Assembly (NCBI GenBank): GCA_003697065.1
Contig: RFFY01000012.1
Coordinates: 1-6,419, forward strand
DNA: 6,419 bases
Direction of reading: 5' to 3'
Source of the DNA: Actinomyces sp.
GTDB taxonomy: Bacteria > Actinomycetota > Acidimicrobiia > Acidimicrobiales > Aldehydirespiratoraceae
The translations under genes were made by a program, and so were the position numbers. Position 1 is the first letter of the stretch, and each line of letters opens with the position of its first letter. Of this stretch, positions 1 through 6,356 are shown in pieces. The notes beneath the pieces are model-generated. The model made no database searches. It was not told where the DNA came from and was given only the letters and a program-made list of their open reading frames with translations.

Positions 1-958
1 CCGTCTCCTGGGCGCCGACCCCGCCGGCGTCACCTTCGGCGCCAGCACCACCGCCAACCTCTTCCGCCTGGCCCGGGCCGTCGGCCGCCGGCTCGGGCCA
101 GGCGACGAGATCGTCTGCACCCGACTCGACCACGACGCCAACGTGGCACCCTGGCTGACCGTCGCCGCCGAGACCGGAGCCACCGTCCGTCTCGCCGACA
201 TCGACCCCGACACCGGGCGCCTCCCGACAGAGAACGTGACGCGCCTGCTCGGCCCGCGCACCCGTTGGGTGGCCGTCACCGCCGCCTCCAACGCCGTGGG
301 CGCCATGCCCGACGTGGCCGCCATCACCGCCGCCGCCCACGAGGCCGGGGCGCGGGTGGTCGTCGACGGCGTCCACCGCACCCCCCACGGTCCCGTCGAC
401 GTCGCCTCTCTGGGTGCCGACGTCTACGCCACCTCGGCCTACAAGTGGTACGGGCCCCACCTCGGCATCTGCTGGATCACCCCCGATCTCCTGGCCGAGC
501 TGGAGCTCGACCGGGTCCGACCGGCGCCCGACACCGGGCCCGACCGGTTCGGTGTCGGCACCCCGCCCTTCGAGCTCCTCGCCGGAGTCGCGGCCGCGGC
601 GCGCTTCCTCACCGACGAGATCGACTTCGCCGCCGCCCACCATCGCGAGATGGCCACCTTCGCCCGCCTCCTCGACGGCCTACGGGCCATCGACGGGGTG
701 CACGTGCTCGGCCCGGCCGACCTCACGGCTCGCGCCCCCACCCTCGCCTTCGTCGTGGAGGGGTACGACCCCGGCTACGTGGCCCGCTACCTCGCCGCCC
801 ACCGGGTCGCCGTGTGGGACGGCGACTACTACGCCGTGGAGTTCTTCGCCGCTGTCGGGCGGCCCGACGGCGCGGTCCGGGCCGGTGTCGTCGCCTACAA
901 CGACGACGACGACGTCGACCGCCTCCTCACCGCCGTCGAGACCCTGACGGTGCCATGA
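1..958 (+). CDS. PLP-dependent class V aminotransferase, cysteine desulfurase-like (TIGR01976/VC1184 type), 5' end missing
   Basis: The reading frame is open from position 2 to the TGA at 956-958, giving 318 visible residues. Roughly the first 80 residues of a ~400-residue family member lie outside the window, and the GTG at 143 is an internal valine. Visible landmarks, numbered in the fragment, are a VTFGASTTAN segment that binds the PLP phosphate, TRLDHDANVAPW, DGVHRTPH with the pyridine-nitrogen Asp122 and His125, and SAYKWYGPHLG with the Schiff-base Lys148. These place it in the fold type I, NifS/SufS/CsdA-like superfamily. In true SufS enzymes the late loop carries the catalytic cysteine (RxGxxCA). 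Here the matching stretch reads VWDGDYYA (271-278) and has no cysteine, as I recall is usual for this subfamily. Desulfurase activity is therefore doubtful and the substrate is unknown. Its stop overlaps the ppc start (ATGA), so the two are probably co-transcribed. Confidence 0.9.
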   Translation, partial: RLLGADPAGVTFGASTTANLFRLARAVGRRLGPGDEIVCTRLDHDANVAPWLTVAAETGATVRLADIDPDTGRLPTENVTRLLGPRTRWVAVTAASNAVGAMPDVAAITAAAHEAGARVVVDGVHRTPHGPVDVASLGADVYATSAYKWYGPHLGICWITPDLLAELELDRVRPAPDTGPDRFGVGTPPFELLAGVAAAARFLTDEIDFAAAHHREMATFARLLDGLRAIDGVHVLGPADLTARAPTLAFVVEGYDPGYVARYLAAHRVAVWDGDYYAVEFFAAVGRPDGAVRAGVVAYNDDDDVDRLLTAVETLTVP

Positions 959-3714
959 GCGGCACACCACCCGGGGCCGCGGGGGACCCCGGCGTCATCG
1001 CCCGCGATCGGGCCCTGCGGGCCGACATCGGCCGCCTCGGCCGCCAACTCGGCGAGGCCCTCGTGCGCCAGGAGGGTCCCGGGCTCCTCGAGACCGTCGA
1101 GTCGGTGCGCACCCTCGCCCGCCGACTCCGGTCCACCGAGGGGGCCTCCGCCGCCGGCGCCGAGCTCGCCGCTCTCCTCGCCGCCGTCGACGACGTCGAG
1201 GCCATCCTGGTGGTGCGGGCCTTCACCCTCTACTTCCATCTCGCGAACGTGGCCGAGCAGGTCCACCGCATCGAGGAGCTGTCGGTGGCCGGCGACGAGG
1301 ACATGCGCTTCGTCGAGACGGCCGCCCGCCTCCTCGCCGCCGGCACCACACCCGAGGAACTCGCCGACCTCCTCGCCCGCACCGACGTGCGCCCCGTCTT
1401 CACCGCCCACCCCACCGAGGCCTCGCGGCGCACGGTCCTCGACAAGCGGGCCGAGATCGCCCACCTCCTCGAGACCCGCGCCACGGCTCCCGACCGCGAC
1501 CATGCCCGCATCGACCGGCGTATCGACGAGCTCATCGACGCCCTCTGGCAGACCGACGAGATCCGCTCCGAACGACCCGGTCCCCTCGACGAGGCGCGGG
1601 CGGCCCTGTGGTATCTCGAACAGGCGGTGCGCCACGCCCTGCCCGACCTGTTGGAGGAGGTCGACCTGGCTCTGCGGAGCGGGGGCGTCGAGCTGGCCCC
1701 CTCGGCGGCCCCCGTGCGTTTCGGGTCCTGGGTCGGTGGCGACCGCGACGGCAACCCCCACGTGACGCCCGAGGTCACGCGTCGCGTGGTCGCCCTCCAG
1801 CGCGACCGTGCCCTCGACATCCTCATCGGCGAGATCGACGCCCTGGCGGCCGAGTTGTCGGTGTCGGCCCTCATCCGACCGCCCCATCCGGACCTGCGGG
1901 CCCGTATCGACACCTACCGGCAGCGTTTCCCCGCCCTCTACGCCGACCTGTCACCGGGCGTGCGCGCCGAGCCCTACCGGGTCCTGTGCCGGGTCGTGCG
2001 TCACCGCCTCGACGCCACCCGCCGCCGGCGCCCCGGTGCCTACGACAGCCCCGACGAGCTCACCGACGACCTCGAGGTGATGCGGCGCTCCCTCGTCGCC
2101 GGACGGGGGGCCACCATGGCCCACGGGCGCCTGGCCCGGGTCCGGCGACTCCTCGCCGTAGTCGGCTTCCACCTCGCCACCCTCGACATCCGCGAACACG
2201 CCGACCGGCACCACGAGAGCCTCGCCCGGCTGGTGGAGGAGGCGGGCGGCACCTATCCGACCGCTCCCGGCGAGCGGGCCCGCCACCTCGCCGACGAACT
2301 GGCCAGCCGCCGGCCCCTCGCCCCGCCGGGCAGCCCCGTGCCCGCCGGCGACGCCCTCGAGCTGTTTCGGGTGCTGCGTGACCTGCTCGACGCCCACGGC
2401 GACGAGCTCGTCGAGAGCTACATCGTGTCGATGACACGGGGGGTCGACGACGTGCTCGCGCCGGCGGTGCTGGCCCGGGAGGTGGGGCTCGTCGACCTGC
2501 CCCGCGGCGTGGCCCGCCTCGGCTTCGTACCCCTGTTCGAGACCATCGACGACCTCCGCGGCATCGGGACGACCCTCGACGCCTTGTTGTCGTGCCCGCC
2601 CTACCGCGAGCTGGTGCGCCTCCGCGGGGACCGCCAGGAGGTCATGGTCGGCTACTCCGACTCCAACAAGGACGGCGGTATCACGACGTCCCAGTGGGAG
2701 ATCCACAAGGCCCTGAGGGTGGTGCGCGACGTCGCCCGCCGCCACGGGGTCCGCCTGCGGGTGTTCCACGGGCGTGGTGGCACCATCGGGCGGGGCGGCG
2801 GCCCCACCCATTCGGCGATCCTGTCCCAGCCGGCGGGTGTCGTCGACGGCGAGGTCAAGACGACCGAACAGGGCGAGGTCATCGCCGACAAGTTCGGCCT
2901 GCCCGACCTCGCCCGACGCAACCTCGACCTCACCCTCGCCGCCGTCGTCGAAGCCTCGATCGCCCACCGCGAATCGCGTCTCGACCCCGACCGGCTGGCC
3001 CGCTGGGACCGGATCATGGAGGAGATCTCGACGGCCGCCTACCGGGCCTACCGGGGGCTCGTGGAAGCCGACGGGCTCGTCGACTATTTCGTGACCTCCA
3101 CCCCCGTGGAGGAGCTCGCCGCCCTCAACATCGGCTCACGTCCGGCCCGCCGTCGGGGAGCGATGACGGGGATCGCCGACCTGAGAGCCATCCCCTGGGT
3201 GTTCGGCTGGATGCAGTCCCGCCAGATCGTCCCCGGCTGGTTCGGGGTCGGGTCCGGCCTCACCGCCGCCGTCGAGGCGGGCCGACTCGACGAGCTGAGG
3301 GCCATGATCGAGCACTGGCCCTTCTTCGCCGCCTTCATCTCCAACGTCGAGATGACACTGGTGAAGACCGACCTCGTCATCGCCGAGCGCTATGTCGAGC
3401 GTCTCGTGCCCCCCGACCTGCGGGGCCTGTTCGCCACCATCCGCGAGGAGTTCGACCGCACCGTCGACGCCGTGACCGCCGTGACCGGGCGCGACCTGCT
3501 CGGCGACCTCCCCGTCCTGCGTCGCACACTCGAGGTCCGCGCCGCCTACCTCGACCCTCTCCACCTCGCCCAGATCGATCTGCTCGCCCGCTGGAGGGCC
3601 CTACCCCCGGAGCTGAGAGCCGATCCCGACGGTCACGAGGAGGCCCGCCGGATCCGCCGCGCCCTGCTGCTGAGCGTCAACGGCGTCGCCGCCGGGTTGC
3701 GCAACACGGGCTGA
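955..3714 (+). CDS. ppc: Phosphoenolpyruvate carboxylase, complete
   Basis: This is a cytoplasmic anaplerotic enzyme converting PEP and bicarbonate to oxaloacetate and phosphate with Mg2+/Mn2+. The 919-residue product is normal for bacterial PEPC (E. coli 883). All signature blocks occur in order: TAHPTE with catalytic His152, WVGGDRDGNP (259-268), GYSDSNKDGG with Lys572, FHGRGGTIGRGGGP with His605, Arg607 and Arg613, TEQGEV (637-642), GSRPARR around Arg729, and the C-terminal RNTG. By alignment to E. coli, the aspartate-inhibitor residues Arg587, Lys773, Arg832 and Asn881 correspond to Arg613, Lys804, Arg862 and Asn917, so feedback inhibition by aspartate is likely. The frame stays open upstream to 265, but that part is an Arg/Pro-rich shadow of the aminotransferase gene. 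The ATG at 955 overlaps the upstream TGA as ATGA and no strong Shine-Dalgarno site precedes it, which suggests translational coupling. Confidence 0.98.
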   Translation: MSGTPPGAAGDPGVIARDRALRADIGRLGRQLGEALVRQEGPGLLETVESVRTLARRLRSTEGASAAGAELAALLAAVDDVEAILVVRAFTLYFHLANVAEQVHRIEELSVAGDEDMRFVETAARLLAAGTTPEELADLLARTDVRPVFTAHPTEASRRTVLDKRAEIAHLLETRATAPDRDHARIDRRIDELIDALWQTDEIRSERPGPLDEARAALWYLEQAVRHALPDLLEEVDLALRSGGVELAPSAAPVRFGSWVGGDRDGNPHVTPEVTRRVVALQRDRALDILIGEIDALAAELSVSALIRPPHPDLRARIDTYRQRFPALYADLSPGVRAEPYRVLCRVVRHRLDATRRRRPGAYDSPDELTDDLEVMRRSLVAGRGATMAHGRLARVRRLLAVVGFHLATLDIREHADRHHESLARLVEEAGGTYPTAPGERARHLADELASRRPLAPPGSPVPAGDALELFRVLRDLLDAHGDELVESYIVSMTRGVDDVLAPAVLAREVGLVDLPRGVARLGFVPLFETIDDLRGIGTTLDALLSCPPYRELVRLRGDRQEVMVGYSDSNKDGGITTSQWEIHKALRVVRDVARRHGVRLRVFHGRGGTIGRGGGPTHSAILSQPAGVVDGEVKTTEQGEVIADKFGLPDLARRNLDLTLAAVVEASIAHRESRLDPDRLARWDRIMEEISTAAYRAYRGLVEADGLVDYFVTSTPVEELAALNIGSRPARRRGAMTGIADLRAIPWVFGWMQSRQIVPGWFGVGSGLTAAVEAGRLDELRAMIEHWPFFAAFISNVEMTLVKTDLVIAERYVERLVPPDLRGLFATIREEFDRTVDAVTAVTGRDLLGDLPVLRRTLEVRAAYLDPLHLAQIDLLARWRALPPELRADPDGHEEARRIRRALLLSVNGVAAGLRNTG

Positions 3715-3737
3715 ACGGCGCCGGAGCGGGCCGGGAG

Positions 3738-4178
3738 TCAGCCGGGGCCGGTCGGTGCGGCGGGATCGCCGTCGCCCGCATCGGCGGCACCCGCCGCGGC
3801 GTTGGCCCGGTCCGCCATCTCCTGCAGGGCCTCGAGCACGTCACGATCGGAGGCATCGTCGTCGAGTCCCAGATCGGCCCGGGCGGCGTCGATGGCGGCG
3901 CGGGTGGACGGACCCATGATCCCGTCGACGGGACCGGGGTCGTAACCGGCGAAGAGGAGCCCGCCCTGGAGCTGGACGAACTCGTCGGCGGTCAGGGGTT
4001 CGTCGGCCGGCTCGGCGGTGCCCGTGGCCAGGTCGACGACGTCGTCGGCCGGGGTCGCCGCCACCGCACCCTGCCCGCTGAGGGCGTCGGACACGGCGGG
4101 GCCGGCCAGCCGGACCGTGCCCCACAGAGCGGCCAGGACCGCCACCAGCACCACGACTCCCTGGATGTGTGTGCGCAC
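3738..4178 (-). CDS. Small membrane-anchored protein with a peptidoglycan-binding-like domain
   Basis: The 146-residue product starts with GTG at 4178-4176, supported by AGGAAGG eight bases upstream. Residues about 6-27 form one hydrophobic segment, either a membrane anchor or an uncleaved signal. An Ala/Asp/Glu-rich linker follows (about 36-62). Residues 63-120 resemble the PG_binding_1 repeat (Pfam PF01471), with the diagnostic GYDPGPVDGIMGPSTRAAI at 78-96. After that the usual VxxFQ helix is replaced by a more polar sequence, so the domain is divergent or degenerate. The tail (121-146) is Ala/Gly/Asp/Pro-rich. No hydrolase or other catalytic domain is attached. I infer that the domain lies outside the membrane and contacts the cell wall; the ligand is not shown. 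The gene converges on ppc with a 23-base gap. A candidate ECF-sigma promoter lies upstream. Confidence 0.82.
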   Translation of the reverse strand: MRTHIQGVVVLVAVLAALWGTVRLAGPAVSDALSGQGAVAATPADDVVDLATGTAEPADEPLTADEFVQLQGGLLFAGYDPGPVDGIMGPSTRAAIDAARADLGLDDDASDRDVLEALQEMADRANAAAGAADAGDGDPAAPTGPG

Positions 4179-4186
4179 CTCGGCCG

Positions 4187-4193
4187 CCTTCCT
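4187..4193 (-). promoter_or_regulatory. Ribosome binding site of the peptidoglycan-binding-like gene
   Basis: AGGAAGG on the minus strand sits eight bases before the GTG at 4178. It supports this non-ATG start, which also leaves the hydrophobic segment at the usual N-terminal position. Confidence 0.75.
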
Positions 4194-4248
4194 GACGATG
4201 CCCGGCGTGGAGCCCGACGGGAACCGTCCCGGCGGGATCCTCGCACCT

Positions 4249-4277
4249 TCAGACGATCCGATCGGCGCGAGGGTTCC
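4249..4277 (-). promoter_or_regulatory. Candidate ECF-sigma-type promoter for the peptidoglycan-binding-like gene
   Basis: Reading the minus strand from 4277, GGAACC is followed by 16 bases and then CGTCTGA (4255-4249). This matches the general ECF pattern (AAC-type -35, 16-17 base spacer, CGTC-type -10), known for example from B. subtilis SigM/SigW and close to E. coli RpoE. Transcription would start near 4242 and leave a leader of about 64 bases before the GTG. The downstream product looks envelope-associated, which fits an envelope-stress regulon, but that link is inference. GC-rich DNA can produce such matches by chance. Confidence 0.42.
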
Positions 4278-4306
4278 CGATCGTCACCCGACCGTCGCGA
4301 TCGTCA
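4278..4306. repeat. Two direct copies of a 9-base motif, 20 bases apart, beside the candidate promoter
   Basis: CGATCGTCA occurs at 4278-4286 and again at 4298-4306, a start-to-start spacing of exactly 20 bases, about two helical turns. The near copy touches the candidate -35 element. An inverted GACGATC at 4252-4258 overlaps the candidate -10. The layout resembles an operator or activator site, but GATCGTC is a common word in DNA of this composition. Confidence 0.4.
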
Positions 4307-4371
4307 TCAATCCGGAACGCGGTGCCGTCGACCGGGGGCGCCACGCCGCCGGCGTCGGCCGCCGTGAGACG

Positions 4372-4833
4372 TCAGTCGCTGCTGGTGGCGGCCTCGAGGC
4401 CCACGGCTTCGGGACCACCCACCGCCTCGAGGGCGGCGACGACGAACTCGCCGATGCCCTCGGGCAGCTTGTCGCGCCGGAAGGCCCGCCCGCCGATCCA
4501 TTCCCCACCGCGGGCACGGACCACCCGAGCCAGCTTGTCGAGGACCTTTCCGCAGTGCACGGCGTAGGTGACGAACCCGGCGGTCGGCTTGCCCCAGATG
4601 CCGGGCATGGCCTCGAGCCGCCTCTTGTCGCCCGGCCGGTGGCCGGCGACGATGATGCCGTCGGTCCAGGTCCCCACGAAGACCAGGTCGGCGTCGGCGA
4701 GAAAGTCCAGGTTGACCTCGCCGGTGGACCAGACCCCGACCTCGTGACCCAGCTCGGCGACGGCGGCTCCAATGAGTTCGGCGGCCCGGCGGGTGTTGCC
4801 CGTGCGGCTCTCGTAGATGACGGCGACCTTCAC
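4372..4833 (-). CDS. Flavodoxin-like FMN-binding protein
   Basis: The 153-residue product has a flavodoxin fold. The first beta strand KVAVIYE is followed at once by the phosphate-binding loop ESRTGNT (8-14). A second loop, VGTWTDG (53-59), offers Trp56 as a likely stacking residue on the isoalloxazine ring. A third loop, TYAVHCGK (89-96), fits the 90s loop of flavodoxins. The start is GTG at 4833-4831 with GAGGAG seven bases upstream; starting there puts the first strand at residue 2, as the fold needs. The length is that of short-chain flavodoxins. No fused partner domain is present, so it is probably a soluble FMN electron carrier or small flavodoxin-family reductase; the partner is unknown. 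It lies 111 bases downstream of the F420 oxidoreductase on the same strand, so shared transcription is possible but not clear. Confidence 0.87.
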   Translation of the reverse strand: MKVAVIYESRTGNTRRAAELIGAAVAELGHEVGVWSTGEVNLDFLADADLVFVGTWTDGIIVAGHRPGDKRRLEAMPGIWGKPTAGFVTYAVHCGKVLDKLARVVRARGGEWIGGRAFRRDKLPEGIGEFVVAALEAVGGPEAVGLEAATSSD

Positions 4834-4840
4834 GATGGCT

Positions 4841-4846
4841 CTCCTC
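4841..4846 (-). promoter_or_regulatory. Ribosome binding site of the flavodoxin-like gene
   Basis: GAGGAG on the minus strand lies seven bases before the GTG at 4833 and fixes that start. Confidence 0.75.
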
Positions 4847-4911
4847 GACGGGGTGCCTCTCGGCGTCCCGGGGCGGCGACACGTGCCCAGATCCTGCCAG
4901 AGTCCGACCCC

Positions 4912-4943
4912 CGCCGCCGACCCGGCCCGGCGAGCCGGCGGCG
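4912..4943 (-). terminator. Candidate GC-rich hairpin after the F420 oxidoreductase gene
   Basis: CGCCGCC at 4912-4918 and GGCGGCG at 4937-4943 form a perfect 7-bp stem just past the stop codon at 4945. The 18-base loop is itself GC-rich and could fold further. There is no T-tract, so it is not a classical intrinsic terminator. It may be a weak terminator, a 3'-end stabiliser or chance pairing. Confidence 0.25.
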
Positions 4944-4944
4944 T

Positions 4945-5862
4945 TCAGGCGTCGGCGGCCACGGCCGCCAGCAGGGCGCGTGTGCGGGCCAGTTCCTCGT
5001 CGTCGCGTCCGATCTCGGCGGCGGCGAACTCGGTGGCGCCGGCGGCGGCGATGGCGGCCAGCTGTTCGCGCACGGCGTCCTCGTCGCCGCACACCATCAC
5101 GTCGCCGGGGCCGCGGACGCCCTCGCGGTCGAGCACCGCCCGGTACGACGGCAGCTCCCCGTAGCGGGCGAGGACCACGTCGACGAACTCCCGGACCGCC
5201 TTTTCGTCGTCGGTGACGGCGATCGGCAGGGAGCACACGATCCGGGGCTCGGGTCGACCGGCCGCCTCGGCCGCGGCCCGCAGGGTCGGGGCGATGTGGT
5301 CGGCGATCGTCCGCGGACCCGTCATCCACAACACGGTGCCGTCGGTGCGACGACCCGCGATGCGCAGCATCTGGGGGCCCAGGGCCGCCAGCAGCACCGA
5401 CGGGGGGTCGTCGGTCGGCCGGGGGGCCTCGAAACGGGTCGTGAAGATCTCGCCGGCGTGGTCGGCTCGCCCCTCGGTGAGGAGGGCCTGCAGGCCGTCG
5501 AGATAGTCGAGGACATGGCGGATCGGACGTTCGAAGCGCCGGCCCCACACCTGTTCGACGACGGGCGCATGGTTGACCCCGATGCCGAGGGCGAGGCGCC
5601 CCCCGGTGACGGCCTGGGTGGTGAGGGCCTTGGCGGCCAGAGCCGTGGGATGGACGGGGAAGGTGGGCACCACGGCGGTGCCGAGCTCGATGCCGGGTGC
5701 CCGTTCGGCGGCGACGGCGAGCACGGTCAAGGCGTCGACGAGGCCGGTCTGGGCCAGCCACCACCCGGCCAGTCCGTCGGCGGCGGCGCCGGCGGCGTGG
5801 GCGACGAGGGTGTCGATGTCGGGCTCGATGAGCTGGGTCGAGCCGTTGATCGAGATACGCAT
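4945..5862 (-). CDS. F420-dependent luciferase-like oxidoreductase (TIGR03564/MSMEG_4879 type)
   Basis: The 305-residue product is a full-length LLM-class TIM-barrel enzyme. Family marks are the start RISINGST, the stretch TAVVPTFPVHP (62-72) leading into GGRLALGIGVNHAPVVEQ (87-104), WGRRFERPIRHVLDYL (106-121), and VLLAALGPQMLRIAG (156-170) followed by DGTVLWMTGPRTI (174-186). This pattern is typical of an actinobacterial subfamily predicted to use the deazaflavin F420 for hydride transfer. The cofactor comes from the family and was not tested; the substrate cannot be read from the sequence. The ATG at 5862 has GGGAGG six bases upstream. The gene starts 39 bases after the DUF3039 stop on the same strand, close enough for one transcript. 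No frameshift or truncation is visible. Confidence 0.93.
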   Translation of the reverse strand: MRISINGSTQLIEPDIDTLVAHAAGAAADGLAGWWLAQTGLVDALTVLAVAAERAPGIELGTAVVPTFPVHPTALAAKALTTQAVTGGRLALGIGVNHAPVVEQVWGRRFERPIRHVLDYLDGLQALLTEGRADHAGEIFTTRFEAPRPTDDPPSVLLAALGPQMLRIAGRRTDGTVLWMTGPRTIADHIAPTLRAAAEAAGRPEPRIVCSLPIAVTDDEKAVREFVDVVLARYGELPSYRAVLDREGVRGPGDVMVCGDEDAVREQLAAIAAAGATEFAAAEIGRDDEELARTRALLAAVAADA

Positions 5863-5868
5863 GGGGAT

Positions 5869-5874
5869 CCTCCC
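5869..5874 (-). promoter_or_regulatory. Ribosome binding site of the F420 oxidoreductase gene
   Basis: GGGAGG on the minus strand lies six bases before the ATG at 5862, in the short gap after the DUF3039 gene. The oxidoreductase therefore has its own translation signal even if it is co-transcribed. Confidence 0.75.
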
Positions 5875-5901
5875 GGGCGGGGGTGGGGCGGTGATCGATG
5901 C

Positions 5902-6156
5902 TCAGTTGGCGGCCCGGCGCAGGAGCATCTCGCGGATCTTGGCGCAGTCCGGGCACACGGGGTACTTGGAGGGGTCGCGACTCGGCACCCAGACCTTGCC
6001 GCACAGGGCCCGCACCGGGGTGCCCTCGACGTAGGCCTGGGCGGCGTCGGACTTGCGGACGTAGTGGGCGAAGCGGTCGTGGTCGCCCTCGTCGGTGACC
6101 GGCAGGGTGTCGCCCTCGGGGACCGTGACGGTGTCGGGGGTGGTGAGTTCCGGCAT
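5902..6156 (-). CDS. DUF3039 family small protein, candidate metal-binding
   Basis: The 84-residue product matches what I know of DUF3039 (Pfam PF11238), a family of small actinobacterial proteins with no assigned function. After an acidic N-terminal arm comes the family core: GDHDRFAHYV (24-33), then PVRALCGKVWVPSRDP (47-62) and YPVCPDCAKI (65-74). Cys52, Cys68 and Cys71, with His26 or His31, could make a small zinc site; this is inference from the CPxC motif. The frame is open upstream to a GTG at 6234, but the ATG at 6156 has GAGGAG six bases before it and leaves a product of normal family length, so I use that start. There is no signal peptide or membrane segment, so it should be cytoplasmic. 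It is divergent from rarD and 39 bases upstream of the F420 oxidoreductase gene. Confidence 0.92.
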   Translation of the reverse strand: MPELTTPDTVTVPEGDTLPVTDEGDHDRFAHYVRKSDAAQAYVEGTPVRALCGKVWVPSRDPSKYPVCPDCAKIREMLLRRAAN

Positions 6157-6162
6157 CGTCGT

Positions 6163-6168
6163 CTCCTC
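6163..6168 (-). promoter_or_regulatory. Ribosome binding site that decides the DUF3039 start
   Basis: GAGGAG on the minus strand lies six bases before the ATG at 6156. The longer alternative from the GTG at 6234 would reach into the tandem repeat. Confidence 0.8.
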
Positions 6169-6226
6169 GCTTGTCGGGCTCATCGGGCTCGTCGAAGCCG
6201 CCAACAGTGTGCCCGCCGGGCGGCCC

Positions 6227-6324
6227 CGTCGCACGAGGGTCCGGGCAGAGGGACGCCCGGGGTCGTCGCACGAGGGTCCGGGCAGAGGGGCGCCCCGGGT
6301 CGTCGCAGGAGGGTCCGGGCGGGG
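6227..6324. repeat. 37-bp tandem repeat, two near-identical copies and one partial
   Basis: Copies start at 6227, 6264 and 6301 with CGTCGCA(C/G)GAGGGTCCGGGC, a period of exactly 37 bases. Copies 1 and 2 differ at two of 37 positions (A to G at 6253/6290 and G to C at 6259/6296). Copy 3 matches well for about 20 bases, then drifts by 6324. Copy 1 contains the inverted pair CCGGGC (6241-6246) and GCCCGG (6255-6260) around an 8-base loop; copy 2 contains a GGGGCGCCCC palindrome (6287-6296). The period is not a multiple of three and no gene spans the array. There are no spacers between copies, so it is not a CRISPR. Confidence 0.88.
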
Positions 6325-6336
6325 CAGGGGGCTGCC
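6323..6336. repeat. Small inverted repeat upstream of the rarD -10 box
   Basis: GGCAG (6323-6327) and CTGCC (6332-6336) form a perfect 5-bp pair around GGGG. It lies where the -35 and spacer of the rarD promoter would be, so it could be an operator, or the hairpin may be chance. Confidence 0.35.
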
Positions 6337-6343
6337 ACGTCGC

Positions 6344-6349
6344 TAGCCT
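6344..6349 (+). promoter_or_regulatory. Candidate -10 box for a leaderless rarD transcript
   Basis: TAGCCT matches the TANNNT -10 consensus common in actinobacteria and ends seven bases before the ATG at 6357. Transcription would start at or next to the A of the ATG. No Shine-Dalgarno site lies between them, which agrees with a leaderless mRNA. No clear -35 hexamer is visible. Confidence 0.5.
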
Positions 6350-6356
6350 CGGCTCG

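Noticed and set aside
265..954. N-terminal extension of the ppc frame by 230 codons
   Set aside because: It is Arg/Pro-rich, runs out of frame across the well-supported aminotransferase gene, and PEPC homologs start near the ATG at 955.
895..2967. Long minus-strand frames (895-1887 and 1951-2967) opposite ppc
   Set aside because: Both are low-complexity antisense shadows of a complete, highly conserved PEPC.
3715..3740. Bidirectional terminator between ppc and the convergent gene
   Set aside because: The 23-base gap contains the palindrome CGGCGCCG and short CCGG pairs but no convincing stem-loop and no T-tract on either strand.
2592..4367. A 591-codon plus-strand frame crossing the end of ppc
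   Set aside because: It is a frame shadow within ppc that runs on through the antisense of the peptidoglycan-binding-like gene, with strong Arg/Pro bias and no recognisable domain.
6157..6234. Longer DUF3039 protein from the GTG at 6234
   Set aside because: The extra 26 residues do not resemble the family, would overlap the tandem repeat, and the ATG at 6156 has an ideal ribosome binding site.
4307..6271. A 654-codon open frame on the minus strand
   Set aside because: It is an out-of-frame Arg/Pro/Gly-rich shadow of the oxidoreductase, flavodoxin and DUF3039 genes, each of which has a motif-bearing frame and its own ribosome binding site.
6227..6330. CRISPR array
   Set aside because: The copies abut with no unique spacers and no cas genes are nearby; it is a simple tandem repeat.
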